A DNA stretch of 64,000 nucleotides from Cyclobacteriaceae bacterium (GTDB taxonomy: Bacteria > Bacteroidota > Bacteroidia > Cytophagales > Cyclobacteriaceae): the NCBI GenBank assembly GCA_020436085.1, contig JAGQYM010000004.1, positions 62,001-126,000 of the forward strand. The letters are read 5' to 3'. Position numbers and translations under genes: made by a program. The notes below the pieces were generated by a model that was given only the letters and a program-made list of their open reading frames with translations, was not told where the DNA came from and did not search any database. This document shows, one piece after another, positions 45,298 to 54,155 of the stretch. Each line of letters starts with the position of its first letter. Within the stretch, counting starts at the first letter, position 1.

Positions 45298-45305
45298 TAT
45301 ACTTG
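45298..45305 (+). promoter_or_regulatory. Candidate -7 element (TATACTTG)
   Basis: It is one base off TAnnTTTG, with no TTG at -33. Transcription would start near 45311, about 11 bases before the ATG of the 27-residue peptide. Confidence 0.5.
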
Positions 45306-45321
45306 TTGCAACATTGAACAG

Positions 45322-45405
45322 ATGAGTAACAAAGTCCTGAAACTGCTGGTTATTTGTGTGATCTGCATTTCGCTGGTCTATGGGCTTGTCTGGCTTTTTC
45401 AATGA
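45322..45405 (+). CDS. Predicted 27-residue single-helix membrane peptide
   Basis: ATG at 45322 and TGA at 45403 frame a peptide that begins MSNKVLKLL and ends YGLVWLFQ. The core is one hydrophobic helix with two Cys (VICVIC), so it fits a small inner-membrane peptide. It lies between the CRP/FNR-like promoter and the DUF2892 gene, 26 bases before it, on the same strand. Small size makes chance a real possibility, and no homologue is recognised; position right after the predicted transcription start supports it. Confidence 0.45.
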   Translation: MSNKVLKLLVICVICISLVYGLVWLFQ

Positions 45406-45431
45406 ATTAGTTAACTCAAAACAATATTGAT

Positions 45432-45644
45432 ATGAAAAAGAACATGGGAAATGCTGACAGAATGATCAGAATTATTCTTGCTGTTGTGTTTGCTGCATTG
45501 TATTTCACCGGCACTGTACAGGGTACGCTCGGCCTCGTGTTAGTGATTTTAGGAGGAGTATTTCTGTTAACCAGCTTTGTAAGCTTTTGTCCTCTTTACG
45601 CGATTGTAGGGCTGAACACTTGCCCCACAAAAAAGACTACTTGA
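45432..45644 (+). CDS. DUF2892 family small membrane protein (YgaP-like membrane domain)
   Basis: The 70-residue protein has MKKNMGNADRMIRIILAVVF, then two membrane helices (about 11-50) and a C-terminal CPLYAIVGLNTC pair of cysteines. This is the DUF2892 unit that also forms the membrane part of YgaP-type rhodaneses. Family members are linked to sulfur and thiol metabolism, but the stand-alone form has no proven role. A CRP/FNR-like site upstream and a terminator downstream define a short transcript with the 27-residue peptide. Confidence 0.85.
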   Translation: MKKNMGNADRMIRIILAVVFAALYFTGTVQGTLGLVLVILGGVFLLTSFVSFCPLYAIVGLNTCPTKKTT

Positions 45645-45666
45645 AGTAGTTATTTTCTTAAGGGTA

Positions 45667-45699
45667 AACCATCGCTTTGAAAAGGGCGGTGGTTTTTTT
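45667..45699 (+). terminator. Rho-independent terminator after the DUF2892 gene
   Basis: AACCATCGC (45667-45675) pairs with GCGGTGGTT (45686-45694), with one G-T pair, followed by a T7 run. It lies 22 bases after the DUF2892 stop and overlaps the end of the converging gene at 45698. Confidence 0.8.
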
Positions 45700-46291
45700 A
45701 TCCGTTAAAGTAATTGGGAAAGCTCCACACCATCCAACCGTACACTGCAAAGCGCAGTACGCGAGCAATTGAAATTAATAAAAAGGAGCGCAAAGGAAAG
45801 TTGATGGAGCCAGCCAACATGCACATAGCCGAAAAAGGAATCGGTGTAATTGCTCCTACCAAAACAAGATAACCGCCATACTTACGAAGATTGTTCTGAT
45901 ATTGCCCCAAATATTTCTCGCTCACCTTTTCAAAGAAACCGGTTTTAGAAAAATTGCGTCCCACATAGTAGCCAACTACACCTGCACCATAGGAAATGAT
46001 AGTTAAGGCTGAGAGGTCAATTACGTAATTGTGTAGCGGAATGTGATTCAGCACATACACGTACATAAAAAACTCTGGAGGTATCAGGCCAAAAATTATT
46101 TCGGACAGTGTGAATACTCCGTAAAACAAAAACAGGCTATCGTAAATCTGTTCTACCCTTGCCTGAAAATTTTCCTGGATGTACTCCTCAAGCAGGATAA
46201 ATACAGTAATGATTACCGCGAACCACATCAGCCCTCTCGCAAGATTTCTGAAAAGAAATCTTGAGCGTGTCTCTTCCTCAACCGGCTCCAT
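45698..46291 (-). CDS. VTT/DedA-like membrane protein (YqaA family)
   Basis: The 197-residue protein has five or six hydrophobic segments. The middle has SYGAGVVGYYVGRNF and the C-terminal half has GGYLVLVGAITPIPFSAMCMLAG, the Gly-Pro-rich re-entrant motif of the VTT (DedA/SNARE-associated) family. DedA-type proteins flip lipids such as undecaprenyl phosphate in some bacteria; for this branch it is unproven. It follows the GNAT-like gene with a 5-base gap. Confidence 0.8.
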   Translation of the reverse strand: MEPVEEETRSRFLFRNLARGLMWFAVIITVFILLEEYIQENFQARVEQIYDSLFLFYGVFTLSEIIFGLIPPEFFMYVYVLNHIPLHNYVIDLSALTIISYGAGVVGYYVGRNFSKTGFFEKVSEKYLGQYQNNLRKYGGYLVLVGAITPIPFSAMCMLAGSINFPLRSFLLISIARVLRFAVYGWMVWSFPNYFNG

Positions 46292-46296
46292 TACAG

Positions 46297-47466
46297 CTAA
46301 TTTAAAATAGGATGGCGTTTAAATGGCTTCTGCTCATCAAATAGTTTGCGGTAGGTGTGATGAACCTTGCAAATATGGGCTCCTACTTGCTCAACCACAA
46401 TAATCATCTTGGGATTAAAATCTCCGATCCAGTTCATTTCGTACTCATCGTATCTCTTGTATTTCACCTGAAGCACAGCGCGCGCGCTGAGTACCATCGC
46501 TCCATCGAGGCCCTTCCCTTGATGTTGTGGAACAATCCCAAACAGAATTCCAAAAGCCTTTTTGTTAGTCTTCAGCAAAGTATGCCACAAGAATTTCAGT
46601 TTACCCAACCAGTTCAGTTTACCATTGACGTACTTAAAAATCTGGTTGATCTCCGGTAGCGAAAGAAAAAATGACACAGGTTCACCTTTAAAAAATCCAA
46701 AATAAAGCAACCTGTGATCCATGATAGGTTTCATCTGCTTCACAATCAGATTCGCCTGCTGTTGCGTCAGCTCTGGTGTCTCAGCGCGATTTGCCCAGGC
46801 GTTATTATAAACAGTGCGAAGATATTCCGCCAGCTTACCAATTTCATTTTTTCGTAAGTGACGAAACTCGTAGTCTGGATCCTCGGCAAGTCGAAGCGCC
46901 TTGGCTTCAAGTTTTTCAGAGAGGGGATCCATTATCTTCCGGGCAAAGGTGAACTGTTTGAAGTACACCTGAAATCCATAGTCTTCGAAAAAGCCCTGAT
47001 AGTACGGGGGATTGTAGTTGCATTGATAATTCGGATCGCGATCAAACCCATCAACCAACAAACCCCACCACCGGTCCCTATTGCCAAAATTAATAGGTCC
47101 ATCCATCGCTTCCATGCCTCTCTCCTTCAACCAGTTTTTACATTGATCCAAGAGCATGAAGGCTGCTTCCTTATTATTAACACACTCAAAAAAACCCATG
47201 CCTCCGGTCGGCTGATCATTGCCCTTGTGCACGATCTTTTGATTTACAAAGGCTGCGACTCTGCCAATTGTTTCACCCTTGTCGTCTTTCAACAGCCAGC
47301 GGCAACATTCCCCATGACGAAATGTTTTGTTCTTGTTTTTGTCAAATACCGATTCGATGTCATTGTCCAAAGGTCGAATCCATCTGGGTTCATTTGCATA
47401 TAACCGAACCGGTAAGAGCAAAAACCCCTTAACATCATCACTCGACACTACTTCTTTAATAGTCAT
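46297..47466 (-). CDS. GNAT-like conserved protein
   Basis: With the ATG at 47466 the protein has 389 residues (the frame extends to a TTG at 47475 inside the upstream gene). The N-terminal half has PVRLYANEPRWIRPLD, GRVAAFVNQK, GFFECVNNKEAAFMLLDQ and GPINFGNRDRWWGLLVDGF, an N-acetyltransferase-like fold found in large GNAT-like proteins of Bacteroidota. The C-terminal half (from about 200) carries YRTVYNNAW-like and FGIVPQHQGKGLDGAMV segments, also GNAT-like. The acetyl-CoA loop QGKG is visible. The substrate is unknown. It starts 1 base after the end of the histidine kinase gene. Confidence 0.7.
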   Translation of the reverse strand: MTIKEVVSSDDVKGFLLLPVRLYANEPRWIRPLDNDIESVFDKNKNKTFRHGECCRWLLKDDKGETIGRVAAFVNQKIVHKGNDQPTGGMGFFECVNNKEAAFMLLDQCKNWLKERGMEAMDGPINFGNRDRWWGLLVDGFDRDPNYQCNYNPPYYQGFFEDYGFQVYFKQFTFARKIMDPLSEKLEAKALRLAEDPDYEFRHLRKNEIGKLAEYLRTVYNNAWANRAETPELTQQQANLIVKQMKPIMDHRLLYFGFFKGEPVSFFLSLPEINQIFKYVNGKLNWLGKLKFLWHTLLKTNKKAFGILFGIVPQHQGKGLDGAMVLSARAVLQVKYKRYDEYEMNWIGDFNPKMIIVVEQVGAHICKVHHTYRKLFDEQKPFKRHPILN

Positions 47467-47467
47467 C

Positions 47468-49303
47468 TCAGTCAAGTTGTTGATTGGGCAGCATTATTTT
47501 AAATGTCGTGCCTTTTTCCGGTTGGCTTTCGACCTCAATAGTTCCATTAAGTTTTTCTATTGCATTCTTTACAATATAAAGCCCAAGGCCGGAGCCCTCA
47601 GAGACTTCGCTAGCACGATAAAACATTTCGAAAATATTTGTGATTTGATCCTCACTTATGCCCACACCATTGTCCGAAAACACAACGGTGGCTTGAGCAG
47701 GAGTGACGTCAATTTTTATCCCAATCAAAGACCTACTAAGTTTTTGATTTCTGTATTTGATTGCATTCGAAATTAAATTTCGAAAAATCTCTTTTATACG
47801 CCATAGGTCGCTATTGAAGTCAACCCCGGACACGGAGATCTCCTTTGAAGTTACATCAGATCCCTTAAGATAAGTCAACTCTGAAAAGGCCTCTTCGATA
47901 ACAGAATTGAAATCAACTCTACCAATCCTAACCTGCATCTTCAGATTTTTGGAATGGCTTAACACATCCCCAATGAAATGATCAAGTTGATTAGCTTTCT
48001 TTCCGATAATTTGAAGGTAATCTTCAAGGCTGTCGTTGTTGCCTTCAAGTCCTGCCAGGTTGACCAACCCCAGAATTGAAGATAACGGAGCTCGTAAGTC
48101 ATGTGAAACTTTATACACAAAGTTGTCTAATTCTGTATTTCGAACCTTAAGTTCCTCCTCCACTCTCTTGCCTTCTGTAATGTCAACATAGGCACCAAAA
48201 ATCCCGATCGTTTCATTTTCCATCTTCACCGGCATTCCATAAATAATCACAGATAACATGCCGCGGTCTTTTGACATCCGCACCGTTTCCAGCCGAATAA
48301 CCTTTTTGGAAGAAATCAAGGAATTCAAATCACTACCTTGATCGGTCAGTTCCTTCGGCACAATAAATTGTTCCAAATTCCTGCCCTTAAGTTCATCACG
48401 GGAGTACCCAAACATCTCTTCGAAACCATGATTGACATCAGCCACGCATCCTCCTGGATCTAAAAGCACGATAGCGAGTGGAGTATTTTGAAACAACTGA
48501 GTAAATAGGGTTTCACTCTTCTTAATGGCTGCTGCGGCTTCCTTTTGTTCAGTTACATTAATAAAAATATTGAGAACCGCTGGCGCGCCTGCAAATCGTG
48601 CTGGCAATGCGCTCGAGAGAACATCGATTTCACTACCGTCTAGCCGAACGTATTTCTCCTCTATTTGCGGGGCCGGTATTCCATTTAGAACATTTTTGAT
48701 TCGTTCAAACACCATCGGTCGAATTTTCTCCGCAATAAAATCAATCACTGGCCTTCCAATTAATTCATCAGGATTCTTTGCACCAACAGTATCTGCTGCG
48801 TATCGATTAGCATAGATAATTTTTCCCCCAGTGTGTATGGCAATTCCCAGCGGGAGAAACTCGAGCAATTTTTTGTAGTCTGTCTCAAGCTGCCGTTCTC
48901 GTTCTTCAGCACGCTTGCGATGACTAATGTTCGACATGATGCCACTGCAAACAATCGAATTGTTTTCCAGCATAATTGGCGTGCCCTTGGCCTCAATCCA
49001 AATCAATTCATCCTCAGAATAAACACGTCCTTCCCAAGCAAACTCCTGAAGTGTTTTAATGCTCTGTTCTACACTCCGTTCCAGGCTTTGCCAATCATCT
49101 TCATGAATGAATTCTTTCATGGGAATTACCCCACTAAGAAGAACTTCTCTTTTCAGGCCCAGAAGCTCATCACACCGAGGGCTGAGATACGTGAAATCCC
49201 TTGAGCCGTCAGGAAAAATGGTGTACTCAAATACGACCGCAGGCAGATTGTCAATTATCTGCTGCAGTACTCCTTTTTGAGACAGTCCAAGGCTCTGATT
49301 CAT
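47468..49303 (-). CDS. Cytoplasmic PAS-PAS-PAS sensor histidine kinase
   Basis: The 611-residue protein has three PAS domains (about 15-130, 142-255 and 265-385; for example YLSPRCDELLG, ANRYAADTVGAK and VNHGFEEMFGYSRDELKGR). A HisKA domain follows with the phospho-accepting His401 in VSHDLRAPLSSILG, then HATPase motifs LISNAIKYRNQ, FSDNGVGIS and GSGLGLYIVKNAI. No membrane helix or signal peptide is seen, so it senses an internal cue. No response regulator gene is adjacent. Confidence 0.92.
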   Translation of the reverse strand: MNQSLGLSQKGVLQQIIDNLPAVVFEYTIFPDGSRDFTYLSPRCDELLGLKREVLLSGVIPMKEFIHEDDWQSLERSVEQSIKTLQEFAWEGRVYSEDELIWIEAKGTPIMLENNSIVCSGIMSNISHRKRAEERERQLETDYKKLLEFLPLGIAIHTGGKIIYANRYAADTVGAKNPDELIGRPVIDFIAEKIRPMVFERIKNVLNGIPAPQIEEKYVRLDGSEIDVLSSALPARFAGAPAVLNIFINVTEQKEAAAAIKKSETLFTQLFQNTPLAIVLLDPGGCVADVNHGFEEMFGYSRDELKGRNLEQFIVPKELTDQGSDLNSLISSKKVIRLETVRMSKDRGMLSVIIYGMPVKMENETIGIFGAYVDITEGKRVEEELKVRNTELDNFVYKVSHDLRAPLSSILGLVNLAGLEGNNDSLEDYLQIIGKKANQLDHFIGDVLSHSKNLKMQVRIGRVDFNSVIEEAFSELTYLKGSDVTSKEISVSGVDFNSDLWRIKEIFRNLISNAIKYRNQKLSRSLIGIKIDVTPAQATVVFSDNGVGISEDQITNIFEMFYRASEVSEGSGLGLYIVKNAIEKLNGTIEVESQPEKGTTFKIMLPNQQLD

Positions 49304-49393
49304 AATTCTTTATAGACCATAAAAGGCAATATAATGGATTGAGCCTAAATGAAAGCTTGCTGGTAAGGAATTGACAGAAATAGGAGAATTTAG

Positions 49394-50110
49394 CTACCGA
49401 TTCGCTTCTACATGGCTGACACCAGCTAAATTCCAGTCGATCACCAGACCCTTGGCTATGCCATCAGCCACTTCTTTACCATAGAGGTGCTCCACTAAAA
49501 ATAAAGCAGGGTCGTAAGATTTAGCTCCTCCAGCTGAGGTAATCGCCTTTCGATCATGAACAAAGCTGACTCCCTCATGAACCGCTAGCTGAGGAAACAT
49601 TTCACGGAAGCGACCAATGTCGCCAGGAAATGTTGTGCACTGATAGGTGTCTAGCAAGCCGGCATTGGCTAATACAAAAGCTCCATCACACAGCGACATA
49701 AGGTAAGACGACTCCTTGGCTGCCTTTTTTACAAATGTTGTTAACTCTTCATTTTGCAAATCTGTATCCATGCTATGTTCTGCACTTGGCACGACCAAAA
49801 TATCAATACGCGGGATTTCATCATTAAAAGCATAGTCCGGCAAGAGGCGTAGTCCTTCAAAGGTTGTGACTGTATCCTTACTTGGCGCAACAGTGAAAAC
49901 TTTAATGAAGGGCGTAGTGTGAAACTTCGTGTGATGAAGCACATCCATCGGAGCGATTAGTTCTGAGTTGTAAACACCATTCACAATCAAAAGCGCAGCA
50001 TTCAGCTCTTGTGTCGGGAGAACAGGTACAGCCTCAGTGTCTTGCGGCTTTTGATTCCCTGAACATGATATCAGACTAATGAATGTGAGAGCAAGTATTG
50101 ATGATCGCAT
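49394..50110 (-). CDS. DJ-1/PfpI (class I glutamine amidotransferase-like) lipoprotein
   Basis: The 238-residue protein has a lipoprotein signal ending LISC16SG and a DJ-1/PfpI-like domain with ALLIVNGVYNSELIAPMDVL and the nucleophile elbow S-L-C141-D-G-A-F-V-L-A-N-A-G. Such domains usually are cytoplasmic or form the N-terminus of GlxA-type AraC regulators; here the domain stands alone with an export signal and no DNA-binding part. The function is not known. Confidence 0.8.
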   Translation of the reverse strand: MRSSILALTFISLISCSGNQKPQDTEAVPVLPTQELNAALLIVNGVYNSELIAPMDVLHHTKFHTTPFIKVFTVAPSKDTVTTFEGLRLLPDYAFNDEIPRIDILVVPSAEHSMDTDLQNEELTTFVKKAAKESSYLMSLCDGAFVLANAGLLDTYQCTTFPGDIGRFREMFPQLAVHEGVSFVHDRKAITSAGGAKSYDPALFLVEHLYGKEVADGIAKGLVIDWNLAGVSHVEANR

Positions 50111-50151
50111 CTGGGTCAGGCTTTTTGAGAGAGTAATTTATAATAAAGATT

Positions 50152-50778
50152 TTAGGATGAAACCTTGAAGGATTGACAACTAATGAAACCCCCAAAGAAA
50201 TGTTTAGACTGAACCACAAAAAAACCACAGTCCTTAATTGCCGATTGCCACCCTGGTAACTTCATGGCATCAATTGCCCCAACCAGTCTGAAGAAAGAAT
50301 ACATTACTAGAAGGAGCAGGTTAAGCCACCATCTCCCGTTTACAAAGTCTGCAACCAGCCAAATCCCATTTTCTCGCATCCGTTGTTTTATTTGTGCAAT
50401 TAGATCGATCATATTGTCATCGGAAAACATGTCAAGGAAAAAGTGAGTGACGACTACATCGAATTGAACTACTGGAATGTCAAGGTGAGTGCCGTGAATG
50501 AACTCTATTTGCTGGCTATGTTTCGAGTTATTTTTTTTTGCTAAGGTCAGCATCCGAGACGAGGCTTCAATAAAACACACAGTGCACCCGGGGTTCAACT
50601 GAAACATTCTCCCCATCCATTTCCCGGAGCCGCCACCTAAAACCAACACCTTTGCGTTCGCGGGAATCTCATTCAGATGTGTTTCCTGCGCTCTTCTAAT
50701 CGCACCACAAAAAACAATACTCGCAATGAAGTCATAAACAGGTGCAATCTTATCGAATCGATTCAGATATCTTTCCAT
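50152..50778 (-). CDS. Class I SAM-dependent methyltransferase (UbiE-like)
   Basis: The ATG at 50778 overlaps the TGA of the upstream UbiA-like gene, giving 208 residues. FDKIAPVYDFIA near the start and VLVLGGGSGKWMGRMF (motif I, about 45-60) resemble UbiE/MenG-type methyltransferases; VVVTHFFLDMFSDD follows. Pairing with a prenyltransferase suggests modification of a prenylated lipid or quinone-like product, by context only. Confidence 0.75.
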   Translation of the reverse strand: MERYLNRFDKIAPVYDFIASIVFCGAIRRAQETHLNEIPANAKVLVLGGGSGKWMGRMFQLNPGCTVCFIEASSRMLTLAKKNNSKHSQQIEFIHGTHLDIPVVQFDVVVTHFFLDMFSDDNMIDLIAQIKQRMRENGIWLVADFVNGRWWLNLLLLVMYSFFRLVGAIDAMKLPGWQSAIKDCGFFVVQSKHFFGGFISCQSFKVSS

Positions 50779-51590
50779 CAAACGATCAGGTAGGCCAGCG
50801 GCAGAAAAAAAACAAAGTCACCTACCACACGATATCGCTCATCCTTTTTGTGCCACTCAGGAAAAATAAAGACAATGAGCAGCAACAAGTACATTGCAAT
50901 GAACGTAAACCACAGCCTCTGAGAAATTACGGCATAGAAACCAGTCGACAGATATAAACCAGTAATCGCATATAATACACCAAGTAGCAAGCGAGTACCC
51001 TTGCTTCCCAATTGAGTGGCCACCGTTTTGTGTTCATGCTCAGCGTCAGCATCAAGATCGAACCAGGAAAAAAGAATGAGATTAATGAGCACTAACAAAA
51101 AAAACAGAATACCTGACATGGTGAGAAAATCCCCTTCAGGACGCGTGGCAATAACTGGTATCATCACTCCAGAAAAATAAAGCACAGCGCCAAATACTTC
51201 TTTGGCAACTGAAAGTCTCTTAAGTAAGAGGAAATAAATCATTACAAAAGCTGTAAGAACGACTCCAACGATTAAAATCCCAGTTTCAATGGCAAGCAGG
51301 AGAAATGCAGCAACGGCAGCACCTGCTATTGCGAGCCACAACATTATCTTAAAATTTCTGGAATGGAATTGATGCCTTGGCGTTGTTGCTCCTCCTTTCA
51401 TTCTTTTTGCGTCAAGCAGATGATCAACAGTATAGATAAGCCATACCGCCAACCCCAGACACAAAACAGTCTGCCACGAAACAGACACACCAAACGCTGA
51501 ACAAAGAAAAAGACATGACACCATCGCGCCCAGCGCTACATCCACACTCAAAGTATTTAGGAATCGATAGCCGTTGAGGATTGCACGCAT
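50778..51590 (-). CDS. UbiA-like membrane prenyltransferase family protein
   Basis: The 270-residue protein has eight or nine membrane helices. A D-x3-D pair is seen in YTVDHLLDAKR and another in WFDLDADAEHEHKTVATQLG, the positions of the two Asp-rich prenyl-diphosphate motifs of UbiA. The Asn that usually precedes the first motif is not present, so activity is less certain. The methyltransferase gene overlaps its stop, suggesting a two-step modification. The atpG terminator lies between it and the ATP synthase operon. Confidence 0.7.
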   Translation of the reverse strand: MRAILNGYRFLNTLSVDVALGAMVSCLFLCSAFGVSVSWQTVLCLGLAVWLIYTVDHLLDAKRMKGGATTPRHQFHSRNFKIMLWLAIAGAAVAAFLLLAIETGILIVGVVLTAFVMIYFLLLKRLSVAKEVFGAVLYFSGVMIPVIATRPEGDFLTMSGILFFLLVLINLILFSWFDLDADAEHEHKTVATQLGSKGTRLLLGVLYAITGLYLSTGFYAVISQRLWFTFIAMYLLLLIVFIFPEWHKKDERYRVVGDFVFFLPLAYLIV

Positions 51591-51592
51591 GA

Positions 51593-51625
51593 GAAAAAAG
51601 AAAAAGCCCTCGATGAGAGGGCTTT
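51593..51625 (-). terminator. Rho-independent terminator of the ATP synthase operon
   Basis: AAAGCCCTC (51603-51611) pairs perfectly with GAGGGCTTT (51617-51625) around a five-base loop; on the minus strand it is followed by TTCTTTTTTC. It lies 31 bases after the atpG stop. Confidence 0.85.
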
Positions 51626-51655
51626 CAATTTATGAAAAATAAATCCGTTGGTCGA

Positions 51656-52534
51656 TTAAGATGCTTTGAGCGCCTCAGCACCGCCCACAATTTCCAAGAT
51701 CTCCTTGGTAATAGCCGCCTGACGAGTTCTGTTGTAGGTTAACTTCAACTCTTTCAACAGCTCTCCAGCATTATCTGTGGCCTTATCCATGGCAGTCATA
51801 CGGGCACCATTCTCAGCTGCATTTGAATCCAGGACTGCTTTGAACAGTTGCACCTTCAAAGACTTTGGAATCATACCTGTCACAATCTCCTCTCTATCTG
51901 GTTGGAAGATGTAATCAACATCAGTTGACTTGGTCTCATTCTCTGACGGTAAAATTGGAAGATAGTTTTCCACGCGAAGAATTTGAGTAGCAACGTTTTT
52001 AAACTCGTTGTAAATCACTTCAGCCTTATCGATTCTTCCCGCTTTGAACTCGTCCATGACATACTGAGCGGCTTGAGACACGCTCTCGAAAGAGATATCA
52101 CTCAACAATGCCCAGTACTTATCCATTACTTTATAATTCCTCTTTTTGAAGTACTCAAATCCTTTCTTACCAATTGGAAGAATCGTTACCCCACCTTGAG
52201 CATGTTGCCTTGAGTATTTCTCCTGGATCAAACGCACAGTCGCCTTAAAGACGCTTGTGTTAAACGATCCACACAATCCACGATCTGCACTCACCACCAC
52301 GATCACCACATTGTTAGGCTCACGCACTGCGCTATACCAGCTTTGCCCGTCATCACTTGCACCTGACACATTTCTCAAAACCTCTGAAAGCTTTTCAGCA
52401 AAAGGTCTCATTTGGAGAATTCTGTCCTGTGACTTCCTCAACTTCGCAGCCGCCACCATTTTCATGGCTTTAGTAATCTGCTGGGTAGAGATAATCGATG
52501 ATATCCTGCTCTTTACTTCTTTTAAGCTGGCCAT
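51656..52534 (-). CDS. atpG: F1 ATP synthase gamma subunit
   Basis: The 292-residue protein begins with MASLKEVKSRISSIISTQQITKAMKMVAAAKLRK (quoted in part), the conserved N-terminal helix of the rotor shaft, and ends with the C-terminal helix YNRTRQAAITKEILEIVGGA. SADRGLCGSFN near residue 80 is also family-typical. It is the last gene of the operon, 13 bases after atpA, and is followed by a good terminator. Confidence 0.97.
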   Translation of the reverse strand: MASLKEVKSRISSIISTQQITKAMKMVAAAKLRKSQDRILQMRPFAEKLSEVLRNVSGASDDGQSWYSAVREPNNVVIVVVSADRGLCGSFNTSVFKATVRLIQEKYSRQHAQGGVTILPIGKKGFEYFKKRNYKVMDKYWALLSDISFESVSQAAQYVMDEFKAGRIDKAEVIYNEFKNVATQILRVENYLPILPSENETKSTDVDYIFQPDREEIVTGMIPKSLKVQLFKAVLDSNAAENGARMTAMDKATDNAGELLKELKLTYNRTRQAAITKEILEIVGGAEALKAS

Positions 52535-52547
52535 TAACGTTTACGTC

Positions 52548-54122
52548 TTAGTACTTCGAAGCTAGCTCCGTAGCTGTTTTCTTTATTGTGTCAATATCTG
52601 CGTCTTCCATCTTTCCTGCTCTGAAGTTATCCAGAACAGTCTTGTGTTGCGCTTTCAATAGACCGATGAATTCCTTTTCGAATTCCTTCACCTTATCTAC
52701 TGGCACTTTATCTATGAATCCACGGGTAGAAGCAAGAATCATTGCAACCTGCTCCTCTACAGGCACTGGCGCATATTGTGGCTGCTTCAACACTTCTGTG
52801 TTGCGTCTACCTCTTTCAATTGTAAGCTTAGTCGCTGCATCAAGGTCTGATCCGAACTTGGCGAACGCTTCCAATTCGCGGAACTGCGCCTGATCCAATT
52901 TCAATGTACCGGCAACTTTCTTCATCGACTTGATCTGTGCCGAACCTCCCACACGCGATACGGAAATACCCACGTTGATGGCAGGACGGATACCTGAGTT
53001 GAACAAGTTCGTTTCGAGGAATATCTGGCCGTCAGTAATCGAGATTACGTTGGTCGGGATGTAAGCCGATACGTCATTGGCTTGCGTTTCAATCACAGGA
53101 AGAGCAGTTAAAGATCCACCACCTTTCACCTTACTTTTCAATGAAGGTGGTAGGTCGTTCATCTTCGCAGCAATCTCATCGTTGTTGATGATTTTAGCCG
53201 CACGCTCTAGCAAGCGAGAGTGAAGATAGAATACGTCTCCAGGATATGCTTCGCGTCCAGGAGGTCTTCTCAGTAGCAATGACACTTCGCGGTAAGCAAC
53301 AGCTTGTTTTGAAAGGTCATCGTAAATAACCAATGCAGGACGGCCTGTGTCGCGGAAATACTCTCCAATAGCAGCACCTGTAAACGGAGCAAAGAACTGC
53401 ATTGGTGCAGGATCGGATGCAGATGCTGACACCACTACAGTGTAAGCCATCGCTCCTGCTTTCTCCAAAGTACTCACTATGCCAGCTACTGTTGACGCCT
53501 TCTGACCAATAGCAACATAGATACAGAAAACAGGCTGTCCTTTTTCGTAAAATTCTTTTTGGTTGATGATCGTGTCGATCGCTACAGCAGTCTTACCAGT
53601 CTGGCGGTCACCAATGATCAACTCTCGCTGACCTCTTCCTATCGGAATCATGGAGTCGATCGCCTTGATACCTGTTTGCAGAGGCTCGTTTACCGGTTGA
53701 CGGAAAATCACACCAGGCGCTTTACGCTCCAGTGGCATTTCAAAAAGTTCACCTGATACGGGGCCTTTTCCATCGATCGGCTCGGCCAAAGTATCTACTA
53801 CTCTTCCCAGCAATCCGTCACCAACTTTAATTGAGGCGATCAGGCCGGTACGCTTAACAGTGTCACCTTCTTTGATGCCTTTTGACTCTCCCAACAATAC
53901 CGCACCCACGTTATCTTCCTCCAGGTTGAGTACCATGGCGCGTAAGCCATTTTCAAATTGCAGCAACTCACCGGCTTGTGCTTTGGTAAGTCCATAGATG
54001 CGGGCCACCCCGTCACCAATAGTTAGCACAGTACCTATTTCTTCCAGCTCAGCACTGGTGCGTGCATTCGAAAGTTGCTCGCGGAGGATTGCTGATATTT
54101 CTTCGGGTTTAATCTCTGCCAT
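52548..54122 (-). CDS. atpA: F1 ATP synthase alpha subunit
   Basis: The 524-residue protein has Walker A GDRQTGKT (171-178), the nucleotide-site region [46 protein letters not shown] (quoted in pieces: [14 protein letters not shown]) and [19 protein letters not shown]. All are standard for alpha. The catalytic beta subunit is not in the window, which is normal for this phylum, where atpD-atpC are elsewhere. Confidence 0.98.
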   Translation of the reverse strand: MAEIKPEEISAILREQLSNARTSAELEEIGTVLTIGDGVARIYGLTKAQAGELLQFENGLRAMVLNLEEDNVGAVLLGESKGIKEGDTVKRTGLIASIKVGDGLLGRVVDTLAEPIDGKGPVSGELFEMPLERKAPGVIFRQPVNEPLQTGIKAIDSMIPIGRGQRELIIGDRQTGKTAVAIDTIINQKEFYEKGQPVFCIYVAIGQKASTVAGIVSTLEKAGAMAYTVVVSASASDPAPMQFFAPFTGAAIGEYFRDTGRPALVIYDDLSKQAVAYREVSLLLRRPPGREAYPGDVFYLHSRLLERAAKIINNDEIAAKMNDLPPSLKSKVKGGGSLTALPVIETQANDVSAYIPTNVISITDGQIFLETNLFNSGIRPAINVGISVSRVGGSAQIKSMKKVAGTLKLDQAQFRELEAFAKFGSDLDAATKLTIERGRRNTEVLKQPQYAPVPVEEQVAMILASTRGFIDKVPVDKVKEFEKEFIGLLKAQHKTVLDNFRAGKMEDADIDTIKKTATELASKY

Positions 54123-54155
54123 GATTTATGATTTCAATTACTTGTTTCTCTTTTA

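Noticed and set aside
46858-47403. 181-codon plus-strand frame opposite the GNAT-like gene
   Set aside because: It is a shadow of the well-supported minus-strand gene; its translation has no motif and no plausible start context.
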